Below, piece after piece: positions 7,480-17,300 of a stretch of 64,000 bases of DNA. The notes beneath the pieces are model-generated. The model was given only the letters and a program-made list of their open reading frames with translations, was not told where the DNA came from and made no database searches. The DNA is from JAGVSR01 sp964589785 (GTDB lineage Bacteria; Pseudomonadota; Alphaproteobacteria; Rhizobiales; Hyphomicrobiaceae), in the NCBI GenBank assembly GCA_964589785.1, contig CAZPUQ010000002.1:310001-374000 (forward strand), given 5' to 3'. The first letter of the stretch is position 1, and every line of letters begins with the position of its first letter. A program made the translations under genes and the position numbers.

Positions 7480-8628
7480 ATGGATCAGTCGGCACAGACC
7501 TTCGGCTTTCGGCTCCTGAAAGAGGACCGCCAGGCCCGCCTCGGCGAGATCGCGACCCCGCGCGGGCTGATCCGCACGCCGGCGTTCATGCCGGTCGGCA
7601 CGGTGGCGACGGTCAAGGCGCTCTACCCGGAGCAGGTCCGCGAGGCGGGGGCCGACATTCTGCTCGGCAACACCTATCACCTCATGCTGCGGCCGGGTGC
7701 GGAGCGCATCGCGCGGCTCGGCGGCCTGCACGCGTTCATGCGCTGGGACAAGCCGATCCTGACGGACTCCGGTGGCTTCCAGGTCATGAGCCTCGCCACG
7801 ATCCGCAAGATCACCGAGGAGGGGGCGCGGTTCCAGTCGCATATCGACGGCTCGCATCACATGCTGACGCCGGAGCGGTCGATCGAGATCCAGTGCCTGC
7901 TCGGCTCCGACATCCAGATGCAGTTTGACGAGTGCATCGAGCTTCCGGCCGAGCGCCGCGAGGTGGAGCGCGCCATGGAACTGTCGCTGCGCTGGGCGGA
8001 GCGCTCCAAGCGCGCTTTCGACGCGCAGCGGGCGCAGGGCGGCGCCGGGCCGGGACAGGCGCTGTTCGCCATCGTGCAGGGCGGCATCGACCCGGATCTG
8101 AGGCAGCGCTCGGCGCGGGCGCTCGTGGACATGGGCTTTCCCGGCTACGCGATCGGCGGGCTGGCGGTCGGCGAGGGCCACGACGCGATGGTGGCGACGC
8201 TGGAGGAGACGCTGCCCTTTCTGCCGGCCGACCGGCCGCGCTATCTCATGGGCGTCGGCACGCCGCAGGACCTCATCGAGAGCGTCCGGCGCGGCATCGA
8301 CATGTTCGACTGCGTGCTGCCGACGCGGAACGGCCGTCACGGCACGGCCTTCACCTGGAGCGGGCGCGTCAACCTGCACAACGCCCGGCACGCCGAGGAT
8401 GCGGCACCGCTCGATCCGGCGAGCTCGTGCCCGGCCGCGCGCGACTACTCGCGCGCCTATCTGCATCACCTCGTGAAGGCGGGCGAGTACCTGGGCGCCA
8501 TGATCCTGTCGTGGGTCAATACCGTGTTCTACCAGGATCTGATGGCCGCCATGCGCGCCGCCATCGCGGACGGCCGGTTTGAAGACTGGGCCGCCGCAAC
8601 GCAGGCGCGGCTCGCCGGCCGGGGCTGA
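7480..8628 (+). CDS. tgt: tRNA-guanine transglycosylase
   Basis: The 382-aa TIM-barrel enzyme exchanges guanine-34 for preQ1 in GUN-anticodon tRNAs. Catalytic elements are present: 'LTDSGGFQVMSL' (general Asp), 'QGGIDPDLRQRSA' and 'MFDCVLPTRNGRHGTAFT' (nucleophilic Asp). The start at 7480 is 10 nt past the queA stop. The zinc-binding subdomain is odd. Where E. coli Tgt has CxCxxC before 'YSRAYLHHL', this protein has S-S-C-P-A-A, keeping one cysteine. The downstream His of 'TIHN' is replaced by Val in 'SWVNTVFYQ'. It probably folds without zinc. Confidence 0.96.
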   Translation: MDQSAQTFGFRLLKEDRQARLGEIATPRGLIRTPAFMPVGTVATVKALYPEQVREAGADILLGNTYHLMLRPGAERIARLGGLHAFMRWDKPILTDSGGFQVMSLATIRKITEEGARFQSHIDGSHHMLTPERSIEIQCLLGSDIQMQFDECIELPAERREVERAMELSLRWAERSKRAFDAQRAQGGAGPGQALFAIVQGGIDPDLRQRSARALVDMGFPGYAIGGLAVGEGHDAMVATLEETLPFLPADRPRYLMGVGTPQDLIESVRRGIDMFDCVLPTRNGRHGTAFTWSGRVNLHNARHAEDAAPLDPASSCPAARDYSRAYLHHLVKAGEYLGAMILSWVNTVFYQDLMAAMRAAIADGRFEDWAAATQARLAGRG

Positions 8629-8635
8629 CCGGCGG

Positions 8636-8764
8636 TTACAGGAACTGGATCAGCGCCAGCGCCGAGACGATGAGCGCCAGCGGGGCGCCGAGCACGATGG
8701 TCAGGCGGCGCGCCGCTTCATCCGATCTGCCTGTCGGTCCGGCGTGATGCTTGGACTGATGCAT
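8636..8764 (-). CDS. Small single-pass membrane protein, hypothetical
   Basis: A 42-aa reading frame starts at ATG 8764 (MHQSKHHAG). It has a hydrophilic, His/Lys-rich first half and a C-terminal membrane helix (LTIVLGAPLALIVSALALI) ending at the C-terminus, like a tail anchor. AAGGGC lies about 9 nt upstream. It ends 7 nt from the tgt stop, convergently. The frame continues upstream to 8905, but those residues look random. I know no family for it; the coherent hydrophobic segment is the only support. Confidence 0.4.
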   Translation of the reverse strand: MHQSKHHAGPTGRSDEAARRLTIVLGAPLALIVSALALIQFL

Positions 8765-8964
8765 GGCGTGCTGCCCTTGTTGCGGGTCCGGGCCCCGAAC
8801 GGGGCGGCAGTCGACCGGCGTGCCAGTTTGTCGCGGGGGGACATTGCCCGGAAATGAGGCGTACCGCAACCCTACTCTGGAACAGGTCTCAAGAACGCGG
8901 TTCACGTGCCGGCGTCCGGCCGGTGCGCCGGCTCACACGCTGAGTCGCGAGGACATTGATCTCA

Positions 8965-9927
8965 CTAGGAAGTTTTGTCCGCAGGCGGGGTCCGCCGGGC
9001 GCTGCGCTGCTCGCGGCGAAACAGATACATGCCGGACGCGACGACGATGGCGGCGCCCGCCAGCGTGTGGAGGTCGGGGAGGTGGCCGAACACGAGGTAT
9101 CCGAACGCAATCATCGAGATGAGCTGGAAATAGAGGAACGGCGCGACGGCGGAGGCGGGCGCCAGCCGGTAGGCATGCAGGAACAGCCAGTGGCCAAGGC
9201 CGCCGAAGACCCCGAGGCAGGCGAGCAGCGTCCAGGCCAGGGCATCCGGCGGTGTGACCCAGGCCGACCACGCGAGCGGCGCGCCGAGGAAGGTGCCGAC
9301 GAACATCGAGTAGAAGAGGGTGACCATCGGCGGATCGAAGGCGGCCATGTAGCGCGTCAGCAGCATGAAGAGCGCGTAGGCGAGCATGGCGGCGAGTGAG
9401 AAGAGCACGCCCGCGTTCATCGGCCCGGCCGCCGGATTGACGGCGACGACGATGCCGGCAAACCCGACCGCGATGGCGACGAGCCGGCGCCAGCCGACCC
9501 ATTCGCCGAGCAGCGGCCCCGCCAGGAGCGCCACGACGAGCGGCGCCAGAAAGACGATGGTGATCGTCTGGTCGAGGCGCAGGGTCTGCAGGGCCAGGAA
9601 GTTCAAGACCGTCGTTGCGGCCATGAGCACGGAGCGGACGAGCTGCAGCTTCAGGTGCCCGGTGCGGAACAGATCGGCGAGCGACAGCGAGCCGAACAGC
9701 GGCACCAGAACGATGAGCGCGATGAACTGCCCCATGAAACGCGACCAGGACACCTGCGTCACGGGCAGCCCGTAGCGGGTGCCGAGATACTTCGCCGAGG
9801 CATCGAGCGCGGAGAACAGCGTGATGGCAAGGATCATCAGCGCGATCGCGCGCGGGCGATCGCGGGGAGCATCGGAGCGAACCGCGGGCTCGCTCGCGGT
9901 CGGCGTCTTGTGGGTGTGCGCTTCCAT
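8965..9927 (-). CDS. DMT-superfamily (EamA) transporter
   Basis: The 320-aa inner-membrane protein has ten predicted helices arranged as two EamA repeats. The first starts around residue 28 ('ALMILAITLFSALDASAKYLG'); the second starts around 175 ('AGVLFSLAAMLAYALFMLLTRY'). The N-terminus is short and hydrophilic and the C-terminus basic, as usual for drug/metabolite exporters of about 300 aa. The substrate cannot be told from sequence. It stands alone, divergent from tRNA-Lys. Confidence 0.87.
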   Translation of the reverse strand: MEAHTHKTPTASEPAVRSDAPRDRPRAIALMILAITLFSALDASAKYLGTRYGLPVTQVSWSRFMGQFIALIVLVPLFGSLSLADLFRTGHLKLQLVRSVLMAATTVLNFLALQTLRLDQTITIVFLAPLVVALLAGPLLGEWVGWRRLVAIAVGFAGIVVAVNPAAGPMNAGVLFSLAAMLAYALFMLLTRYMAAFDPPMVTLFYSMFVGTFLGAPLAWSAWVTPPDALAWTLLACLGVFGGLGHWLFLHAYRLAPASAVAPFLYFQLISMIAFGYLVFGHLPDLHTLAGAAIVVASGMYLFRREQRSARRTPPADKTS

Positions 9928-10099
9928 GGCCGTCGGGCGCCTCTCTTAGCTCAACGGCGGCGAAGGGTAAGGCGGCATTTTGGGCACCCTGTCCTGCGTC
10001 GGGCGCGCGGCGCCTTAGGCCGCCCAACAAGCCGCCGGCGAGGCCGCGTGCGTCGCCTTGACCCTCTTCCCGCGGCCCCCTACAAGCAGCCGCACGAAT

Positions 10100-10174
10100 G
10101 GGCCGGTAGCTCAGCGGTAGAGCACGTGACTTTTAATCATGGGGTCGAGGGTTCGATTCCCTCCCGGCTCACCA
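10100..10174 (+). tRNA. tRNA-Lys (anticodon TTT)
   Basis: This is a 75-nt cloverleaf with acceptor GGGCCGG/CCGGCTC (one G-U pair), D arm 'TAGCTCAGCGGTAGAGCA', anticodon loop CTTTTAA giving TTT, T arm GGGTTCGATTCCC, and encoded CCA. It reads AAA and AAG. Confidence 0.97.
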
Positions 10175-10283
10175 TTCGGGTTGCCCGTCCGCGCCGCCGG
10201 CCACGGCCATCCTGGCTTTCAGGATGGACGGCGAAACGGCGGCGCCAGCGCTCAGCCCAACGAGACCCGGGGAGACATCGTCC

Positions 10284-11147
10284 GTGACCGACACCGCCAA
10301 GAATTGGATCGTGGAGACGGACTGGCTCGCCCAGCATCTCGGCACCCCCGGCCTCATCGTCCTCGACGGCTCGTGGCACCTGCCGGATTCGGACCGCAAC
10401 GCCCGCGAGGAATACCTGGCCGAGCACATTCCCGGCGCGCTGTTCTTCGATATCGAGGACCTCGTCGACGAGACGTCCGACCTGCCGCACATGCTGCCGT
10501 CGCAGGTGAAGTTCGCTTCGCGCATGAAGAAGGTGGGCGTCGGCGACGGCATGCGCATCGTGGTCTACGACAGCCATGGCCTGTTCTCGGCCGCGCGGGT
10601 CTGGTGGACGTTCCGCGCCATGGGCCACAAGGATGTCGCCGTGCTCAACGGCGGCCTGCGCAAGTGGAAGGCGGAAGGCCGCCCGCTGGAGGACGGCCGC
10701 CCCGTGCCGCGCACCGCGCGCCACTTCACGCCGCTCAAGGACAACGACCTCGTCCGCGACCTCGACGACATGAAGCGCTACGTCGCAGACGGCAGCATCC
10801 AGATCGTGGATGCGCGTCCCGCCGGCCGGTTCGAGGGGCGCGATCCCGAGCCGCGTCCGGGCCTGCGCTCGGGCCACATGCCGGGCGCGCGCAACGTGCC
10901 CTCCTCCAGGATACTCAATGCCGACGGCACCCTGAAGTCGCGCGAGGAGCTGATCCAGATCTTCAAGGAGGCCGGCATCGACCCGGCGCGTCCCGTGGTG
11001 ACGACGTGCGGCTCGGGCGTCACCGCCGCCATGCTGTCGTTCGCGCTGGCGGTGATCGGCCAGACGAACGCCGCCGTCTACGACGGCTCGTGGGCGGAGT
11101 GGGGCCGCGACAACGGCCTGCCGGTGGAGACGGGTCCGGCCAGGTAG
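10284..11147 (+). CDS. sseA: 3-mercaptopyruvate sulfurtransferase
   Basis: The protein has two rhodanese domains of about 287 aa in total. The N-terminal domain ('GLIVLDGSWHLP', 'HIPGALFFDIEDL') is catalytically silent. The C-terminal one has the active loop 'TTCGSGVTA', whose CGSGV pattern favours mercaptopyruvate over thiosulfate as donor. It transfers sulfur to cyanide, thiols or thioredoxin in cysteine catabolism. I prefer the GTG at 10284, which has GGGAG about 10 nt upstream. An in-frame ATG at 10224 would add 20 residues outside the conserved domain. It converges on the glucan gene with only 20 nt between stops. Confidence 0.92.
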   Translation: MTDTAKNWIVETDWLAQHLGTPGLIVLDGSWHLPDSDRNAREEYLAEHIPGALFFDIEDLVDETSDLPHMLPSQVKFASRMKKVGVGDGMRIVVYDSHGLFSAARVWWTFRAMGHKDVAVLNGGLRKWKAEGRPLEDGRPVPRTARHFTPLKDNDLVRDLDDMKRYVADGSIQIVDARPAGRFEGRDPEPRPGLRSGHMPGARNVPSSRILNADGTLKSREELIQIFKEAGIDPARPVVTTCGSGVTAAMLSFALAVIGQTNAAVYDGSWAEWGRDNGLPVETGPAR

Positions 11148-11167
11148 CGGCCGCGACTCACCCCCGC

Positions 11168-12772
11168 TCAAGCTTCTGGAAAGTACTGATAGATCCACGT
11201 CTCGGTGAGCGGCTTGCCGTGGCGCCGCAGATAGACGCGGACGTCGACCGGCTCGGGACCGCGGGCCTCCAGGTCGAACACGGCCCGCCAGCGCTCGTGC
11301 TGATCGACGACGGGGTGATTGTAGGTGGTGCCGAGCGTGCCGCGCGACGGCGTGACGACGAGCTCGACGCCGTCGTCGCGGCCGAGCCCTGCGAAGGCCG
11401 GTCCCGAGAAATCGATCACGAACTTGCGCACGCCCGCCGGCCGCTTGTGTCCCGGCCGGCCGCCGAGCCCGGTCCAGGTCCCGATGGTGCGCGCGACCGT
11501 CTCGGGAAACGCGATGTCGTCGAGCCAGGAGAGACGATACCGGTAGGTGCGCGCCTCGCCGGCTTTGAACACGCCCGCGGGGCACCAGTAGACGGCGATG
11601 TTGTCGTGGATCTCGTCGTCGGTCGGGATCTCGAGCAGGTGGACCGAGCCCTCGCCCCAGTCGTGCAGCGGCTCGACCCAAGTGGACGGGCGCCGCTCGT
11701 AGAAGACGCCGTCGTCGAGATAGTGCACGAAGTCGCGGTCGCGCTGGAGCAGGCCGAAGCCGCGCGGGTTCGTGTCGGCGAACGTGTTCGTCATCACGGT
11801 CGGCGGATTTCCGAGCGGCCGCCACACGCGCTCGCCATTGCCGAGATGGAGCGCCAGGCCGTCGCTGTCGTGGATTTCGGGCCGCCAGTCGGCGGCGAGC
11901 TTGCGGCTCCCTTCGCCGTACCAGAACATGGACGAGAATGGCGCGATGCCGAGCCGGTTGATGTCCCGGCGCGCAAAGAGCCGGCCCTCGATCTCCATGA
12001 CGATGCGGTGCACGCCGCGTGCATCCGTCAGGCGCTCAATGGCGAAGCGGTAGGCTCCCGCCACGCTCGGGCTGTCGAGCAGCGCCTCCATGACGAGCGG
12101 TCCGCGCGGCGGCGCGGAAAGATAGATCTCGCTGAAGCGGGGGAACTCCTCCGGCGTCGGAAGGCCGGTGTCGATCGCCAGCGCCCGCGCCGAGAGGCCG
12201 TACTGGTTGAAGGGTCCCGACGTGCGGAAGTAGGACTTGCCGAGGAAGGCCAGCCAGTCCGTCTTCAGGTTCTCCGCCATGACGCGGAAGCCGGCGAACC
12301 CGATCCCGTCGGGGAGCTGGCGGGCGGGATGGCCGGCGGGGATGTCGAACAGGTCCGACGAGTAGGGCACCTCGCGCGCCTCGCCGTCGGCGACGACATG
12401 GATATGCACGGGATCGCCGAAACCCTTGCCCAGGTGAAAGAGCTGCACGGGGTAGCGGCCCTCTCCGATGGCAATCGTGCGGTCGCGACGGAACTTGATC
12501 TGCTGGTAGGCGTCATAGTCGAGGCGCAGCAGCAGGTCGGCCGCGATATCGGGAGGCGGCTGGTAGGGCGCCCGTGCGGCCGCGGCGGCCTTCTGTGCCA
12601 GCGCATCGAAGGAAAAGGGGCGCGGTGGCCCGAACCGCGGTCCAGGGAGCGGGATGGCCCCATCGCCCCCCGCGCGGACCGCACGAGCGCCAGCCAGCGC
12701 GGATGGCAGCGCGGAGACGAGGATGGCCAGAAGGGAGCCGTTCAGCCGGCGGCGCGTTACGTCGAATGTCAT
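11168..12772 (-). CDS. Periplasmic glucan biosynthesis protein, MdoG/OpgG-OpgD type
   Basis: The 534-aa protein begins with a probable twin-arginine signal ('VTRRRLNGSLLA' followed by an Ala-rich hydrophobic region to about 34). The body shows the OpgG fold markers 'FSFDALAQKA', 'IKFRRDRTIAIGEG', 'GFAGFRVMAENLKTDWLAFLGKSYFR', 'FSSMFWYGEGS' and 'DPRGFGLLQRDRDFVHYLDD'-like sequence (here NPRGFG). OpgG/OpgD act in the periplasm on osmoregulated beta-glucan backbones. The Tat-type signal points toward OpgD, but assignment between the two is not safe. No opgH glucosyltransferase lies in the window, so the partner is elsewhere. Confidence 0.9.
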   Translation of the reverse strand: MTFDVTRRRLNGSLLAILVSALPSALAGARAVRAGGDGAIPLPGPRFGPPRPFSFDALAQKAAAAARAPYQPPPDIAADLLLRLDYDAYQQIKFRRDRTIAIGEGRYPVQLFHLGKGFGDPVHIHVVADGEAREVPYSSDLFDIPAGHPARQLPDGIGFAGFRVMAENLKTDWLAFLGKSYFRTSGPFNQYGLSARALAIDTGLPTPEEFPRFSEIYLSAPPRGPLVMEALLDSPSVAGAYRFAIERLTDARGVHRIVMEIEGRLFARRDINRLGIAPFSSMFWYGEGSRKLAADWRPEIHDSDGLALHLGNGERVWRPLGNPPTVMTNTFADTNPRGFGLLQRDRDFVHYLDDGVFYERRPSTWVEPLHDWGEGSVHLLEIPTDDEIHDNIAVYWCPAGVFKAGEARTYRYRLSWLDDIAFPETVARTIGTWTGLGGRPGHKRPAGVRKFVIDFSGPAFAGLGRDDGVELVVTPSRGTLGTTYNHPVVDQHERWRAVFDLEARGPEPVDVRVYLRRHGKPLTETWIYQYFPEA

Positions 12773-13038
12773 GTTGAGCGTCGAGCATCCAGAGCGCAGG
12801 GACCACGCGGCGGGGCAGCGGTGCGGCCACGCAGCCGATGCAGGGGAGCTATGCAGAAGTCACGGGGCCCGAGGCAGAGCTAGCAGGGATCAGGACAAGC
12901 ATAAAGGCCGCCGTGCTCCCATATCCCGGCAAGGCCCCATCGCACCGGCCCCGCTTTGGACCATCGTACAAACCCCTCGCGGCCCCGACTTGACAGGCAT
13001 CGCAATTGGGGGCCCATGGCGCTGCAACGGAGAACCTC

Positions 13039-14241
13039 ATGTCCTATCCCTGCTCTTCCCTGCGGCGTGGCAGGCTCGGGTTGGCGGCCCCATTGCTCGC
13101 TGTTCTACTGTCCGCGATGGCGTTGTCCGCCCCCTCGGCAACGACGGCCCGGGCAGCGGACGCGCCGGCCGATCCGCCGCCGCCGCCGGCCGTGACGGTC
13201 GCCCATCCCCTCGCCAAGCGGATCACCAACTGGGATGAGTATTCGGGCCGTTTCCAGGCGGTGCAGACGGTCGAGGTGCGTCCTCGCGTCTCGGGCTTCA
13301 TCGACAAGATCCACTTCAAGGACGGACAGACCGTCAAGGCGGGCGAGCTGCTTTTCACCATCGATCCGAGACCCTTCGAGCTCGCGGTCGAGAGTGCCCG
13401 GGCCGAGGTCGCCCGCGCCGGCGCGCAGGTCGAGCTCGCCTCGACCGAGGTGGAGCGTGCCCGTCCGCTCGTCAAGACCGGGACCGTGACCGAGCGCGAT
13501 TTCGACCAGCGCGCCGCGGCGCTGTCCGTGGCGCAGGCTTCCGCGCAGGCCGCGGCCGCGGCGGTGAAGACGGCCGAGCTCAACCTCGAGTGGACGCGCG
13601 TGGTCGCTCCCATCGACGGCCGCATCTCCGACCGCAAGGTCGATGCCGGCAACCTCGTCAACGGCGGCTCGGGCTCGACGACGCTGCTGACGACGATCGT
13701 GACGGTCGATCCCATCCACTTCCTCTTCGAGGTCTCGGAGGCGGACTACCTGCGCTATACGCGGCTCGCCGAGCAGGGCAAGCGCGCGTCGTCGCGCGAG
13801 ACCGGCAATCCCGTGCGCATCAGGCTGTCGGACGAGACCGAATTCAAGCATCAGGGTCGGATGGACTTCGTCGACAACGCGCTCAACGTCCGCTCGGGGA
13901 CGATGCGCGGACGCGCCGTGGTGGAGAACAAGAGCGAGCTGATGCAGCCGGGGCTCTTTGCCCGGATGCAGCTGTTCGGCGGCGAAGTCGATGGGCTTCT
14001 GATCCCGGATGCGGCGGTGGTGTCGGATCAGGCGCGCAAGATCGTGTTCACGGTGGGCGAGGACGGCATCGTGAAGCCGAACCCGGTGACGCTCGGCGCC
14101 ATCGACGGCGGCCTGAGGGTCGTTCTCTCGGGCATCACGGCCGAGGACCGCATCGTCATCGACGGGATCGCCAACCCGATGGTGCGGCCGGGCGCGAAAG
14201 TGACGCCGCAGGACGGCAAGATCGAAATGGTCGCGAACTAG
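13039..14241 (+). CDS. RND efflux periplasmic adaptor (MexA/AcrA family)
   Basis: The 400-aa membrane-fusion protein starts at ATG 13039, with ACGGAG 6 nt upstream. A signal peptide covers about 1-35 ('APLLAVLLSAMALSAP'), followed by a Pro-rich linker. The lipoyl half-motif 'VEVRPRVSGFIDKIHFKDGQTVKAGELLFTID' and its partner 'APIDGRISDRKVDAGNLVN' flank an Ala/Glu/Val-rich alpha-hairpin (about 110-175). Beta-barrel and membrane-proximal domains follow. No lipobox is present. It bridges the pump encoded 66 nt downstream to an outer-membrane channel that is not encoded here. Confidence 0.94.
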   Translation: MSYPCSSLRRGRLGLAAPLLAVLLSAMALSAPSATTARAADAPADPPPPPAVTVAHPLAKRITNWDEYSGRFQAVQTVEVRPRVSGFIDKIHFKDGQTVKAGELLFTIDPRPFELAVESARAEVARAGAQVELASTEVERARPLVKTGTVTERDFDQRAAALSVAQASAQAAAAAVKTAELNLEWTRVVAPIDGRISDRKVDAGNLVNGGSGSTTLLTTIVTVDPIHFLFEVSEADYLRYTRLAEQGKRASSRETGNPVRIRLSDETEFKHQGRMDFVDNALNVRSGTMRGRAVVENKSELMQPGLFARMQLFGGEVDGLLIPDAAVVSDQARKIVFTVGEDGIVKPNPVTLGAIDGGLRVVLSGITAEDRIVIDGIANPMVRPGAKVTPQDGKIEMVAN

Positions 14242-14277
14242 GCTCCGGGCGCATTTCCGCGTTCAGGACTTGCAAGG

Positions 14278-14293
14278 CCCGGCTCAAGCCGGG
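14278..14293 (+). promoter_or_regulatory. Hairpin in the adaptor-pump spacer
   Basis: CCCGGC-TCAA-GCCGGG is a perfect 6-bp stem in the 66-nt spacer. Its 3' arm ends against GGAAGGA (14291-14297), the ribosome binding site of the pump gene, so folding could limit pump translation relative to the adaptor. This is inference from position. Confidence 0.35.
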
Positions 14294-14307
14294 AAGGACG
14301 GACACCC

Positions 14308-17300
14308 ATGCGGTTTACGCACTTCTTCATCGACCGGCCGATCTTTGCTGCGGTGCTGTCCATTCTCATCGTCATCGTCGGCGCCATTGCGCAGATGCGA
14401 CTGCCGGTGGCGGAGTATCCCGAGATCGCGCCGCCGACCGTGAACGTGCGGACGACCTATCCCGGCGCATCGGCCAAGACCGTGGCCGAGACGGTGGCGA
14501 CCCCGCTGGAGCAGGAGATCAACGGCGTCGACAACATGCTCTACGTCGTGTCGCAGGCGACGGCCGACGGGCAATTGTCGATCAACGTCGTGTTCAAGCC
14601 GGGCACCAACATCGACATGGCGCAGGTGCTGGTGCAGAACCGCGTGGCGGTCGCCGAGCCGCGGCTGCCGGAAGAAGTGCGCCGCATGGGCGTCGTCGTG
14701 CGCAAGGCGTCTCCCGACCTGATGATGGTCGTGCACATGCTGTCGCCCGACGGATCGCGAGATCAGCAGTACATTTCCAACTACGCGACGCTCTATGTGA
14801 AGGACGTGCTGACGCGCGTCGACGGCGTCGGCAACGTCAATGTGTTCGGCGCGCGCGACTTCTCGATGCGCGTCTGGCTCGACCCGGAGAAGCTCGCAGC
14901 GCGGAGCCTGACGGCGACCGACATCGTGACGGCGCTCCGGGCTGCCAACCTGCAGGTTGCGGCCGGATCGGTGAACCAGCCGCCGGCGAAGTCCGACGGG
15001 GCGTTCCAGCTATCGGTGACGACTCTAGGGCGCCTCACCGACGTGTCGCAGTTCGAAGACATCGTCGTGCGAGCCGAGCAGGATGGGGCCGTGACGCGGC
15101 TTCGCGACGTCGCGCGGGTGGAGCTCGGTGCCCAGGATTATCTGGTCAACGCCTATCTGAACAACAAGTTCGCGACCGGCATCGGCATCTATCAGCGTCC
15201 CGGCTCGAACGCGCTGGCGACGGCCGACGAGATCAAGGCGACGATGGAGCGGCTGGCGAAGGATTTTCCGCCGGGGGTCGCCTACACCATCGTCTACAAC
15301 CCGACCGACTTCATTCGCGCGTCGGTCAATGCGGTGATCGTGACGCTGTTCGAGGCGGTGGCGCTCGTCGTGCTGGTCGTCATTCTGTTCCTGCAGACGT
15401 GGCGGGCGGCGATCATTCCCATCGTCGCCATTCCGGTGTCGCTCATCGGCACCTTCGCCGTCATGTCGGCGGTGGGCGTGACATTCAACACCCTGTCGCT
15501 GTTCGGGCTCGTGCTGGCGATCGGCATCGTGGTGGACGATGCCATCGTGGTCGTGGAGAACGTCGAGCGGCGATTGCGCGAAGGCATGTCGCCCAAGGAA
15601 GCGGCCCATGCCACGATGGACGAGGTGGGCGGTGCGGTGCTCGCCATCTCGCTCGTGCTGATCGCGGTGTTCGTGCCGGTGGCGTTCATCACCGGATTGC
15701 AGGGGTCGTTCTACAAGCAGTTCGGCATCACCATCGCCGCGGCGACGGCGATCTCAGCGTTCGTTTCGCTCACGCTGTCGCCGGCGCTTGCCGCGCTGCT
15801 GCTGAAGCCGCACGAGGCGCATGAGGAGCGGCCGACGCTGATGCACAAGCTCGGAGCGCCCGTACGGGCGTTCTTCAGGGGCTTCAACTGGATGTTCGAG
15901 CGGTTTTCGGACGGCTATGCGTGGCTGACGGGCAAGCTGATACGGCGCACGGTCTTGCTGCTTGCCATCTTCGTCGGGCTTCTCGGGCTCACCTACTGGC
16001 GGCTCGCGGCGACGCCGACGGGCCTCATTCCTCAGCTCGACAGGACCTACTTCATCGTCGCGTTCCAGCTGCCGCCGGGATCGACGCTCAACCGCACGGA
16101 CGAGGTCGTGCGCAAGGCGAGCGATCTCATCCGCGCCCGGCCCGGCATTTTTGCCACCGTGCAGTTCGTGGGTCTCGACGGCGCCACCTTCACCAACGCG
16201 CCGAACGCGGGCGTGATCTTCGTGCGCGTCAATTCGTTCGAGGAGCGCATCGCGGCGGGCCTGACGAAGGACGGCATCATCGGCGACGTTCGCAACGAGA
16301 TGGCGAAGCTGCGAGAGGCCTTCGTGCTCGTCATCGAGCCGCCGTCGGTGCCCGGCATCGGAACCGGGGGCGGCATCAAGGGCTACGTGCAGGACCGGGC
16401 GGGGCGCGGATTGCAGGCGCTGGAGACGGCGGCGTTCAGCGCGATGGCGGCGGCGAACCAGCGGCCCGAGTTTGCCCAGGCCTTCACGCTCTACAATACG
16501 CGGACGCCGCAACTCTTCGCCGACATCGATCGGGTGAAGGCCGAGCAGCTCGGCGTGCCCGTTTCCAATGTCTTTAATACGCTGTCGATCTACATGGGAT
16601 CGAGCTATGTGAACGACTTCAACCTGCTCGGGCGGACCTTCCGCGTGACGGCCCAGGCCGACAATCCGTTTCGCCTGACCGAACGGGATGTCCAGAATCT
16701 CAAGACGCGGAACGCGGAGGGCAGCATGGTGCCGCTCGGCTCGGTAGCAACGTTCCGCGACATCACCGATGCCTATCGGGTGCCGCGCTACAATCTCTAC
16801 CCGGCGGCGGAGTTGCAGGCTGCGATGAAGCCCGGCTTCTCGACGGGCCAGGGCATCGCCGCGATCGAGGAGATCGCGGCGACGAAGCTGCCGTCGGGGT
16901 TCGGTTTCGAATGGACGGAAATCGCGCTGCAGGAAAAGCTGAGCGGCAGCACCGCGGCGATGGCGTTCGTCCTGGCGGTTGTCTTCGTGTTCCTGCTGCT
17001 GTCGGCGCTCTATGAGAGCTGGCTTCTGCCGCTCGCCGTCATCATGATCGTGCCGTTGTGCATCCTCGCATCCATGATCGGCGTCAACCTGCGCGGCTTC
17101 GACCGCAATATCCTGGTCGAGGTCGGTCTCGTGGTGCTCGTGGGTCTCGCGGCGAAAAACGCGATCCTGATCGTGGAGTTCGCCAAGCAGGCCGAGGACG
17201 CCGGCATGAACCGCTTCGATGCCGCCGTGGACGCAGCCCGCACGCGCTTGCGTCCGATCCTCATGACGTCGCTCGCCTTCATCCTCGGCGTGGCCCCGCT

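Noticed and set aside
10139..12883. 914-aa + strand frame starting inside tRNA-Lys
   Set aside because: It runs through the sulfurtransferase in the wrong frame and opposite the glucan gene, with no domain content.
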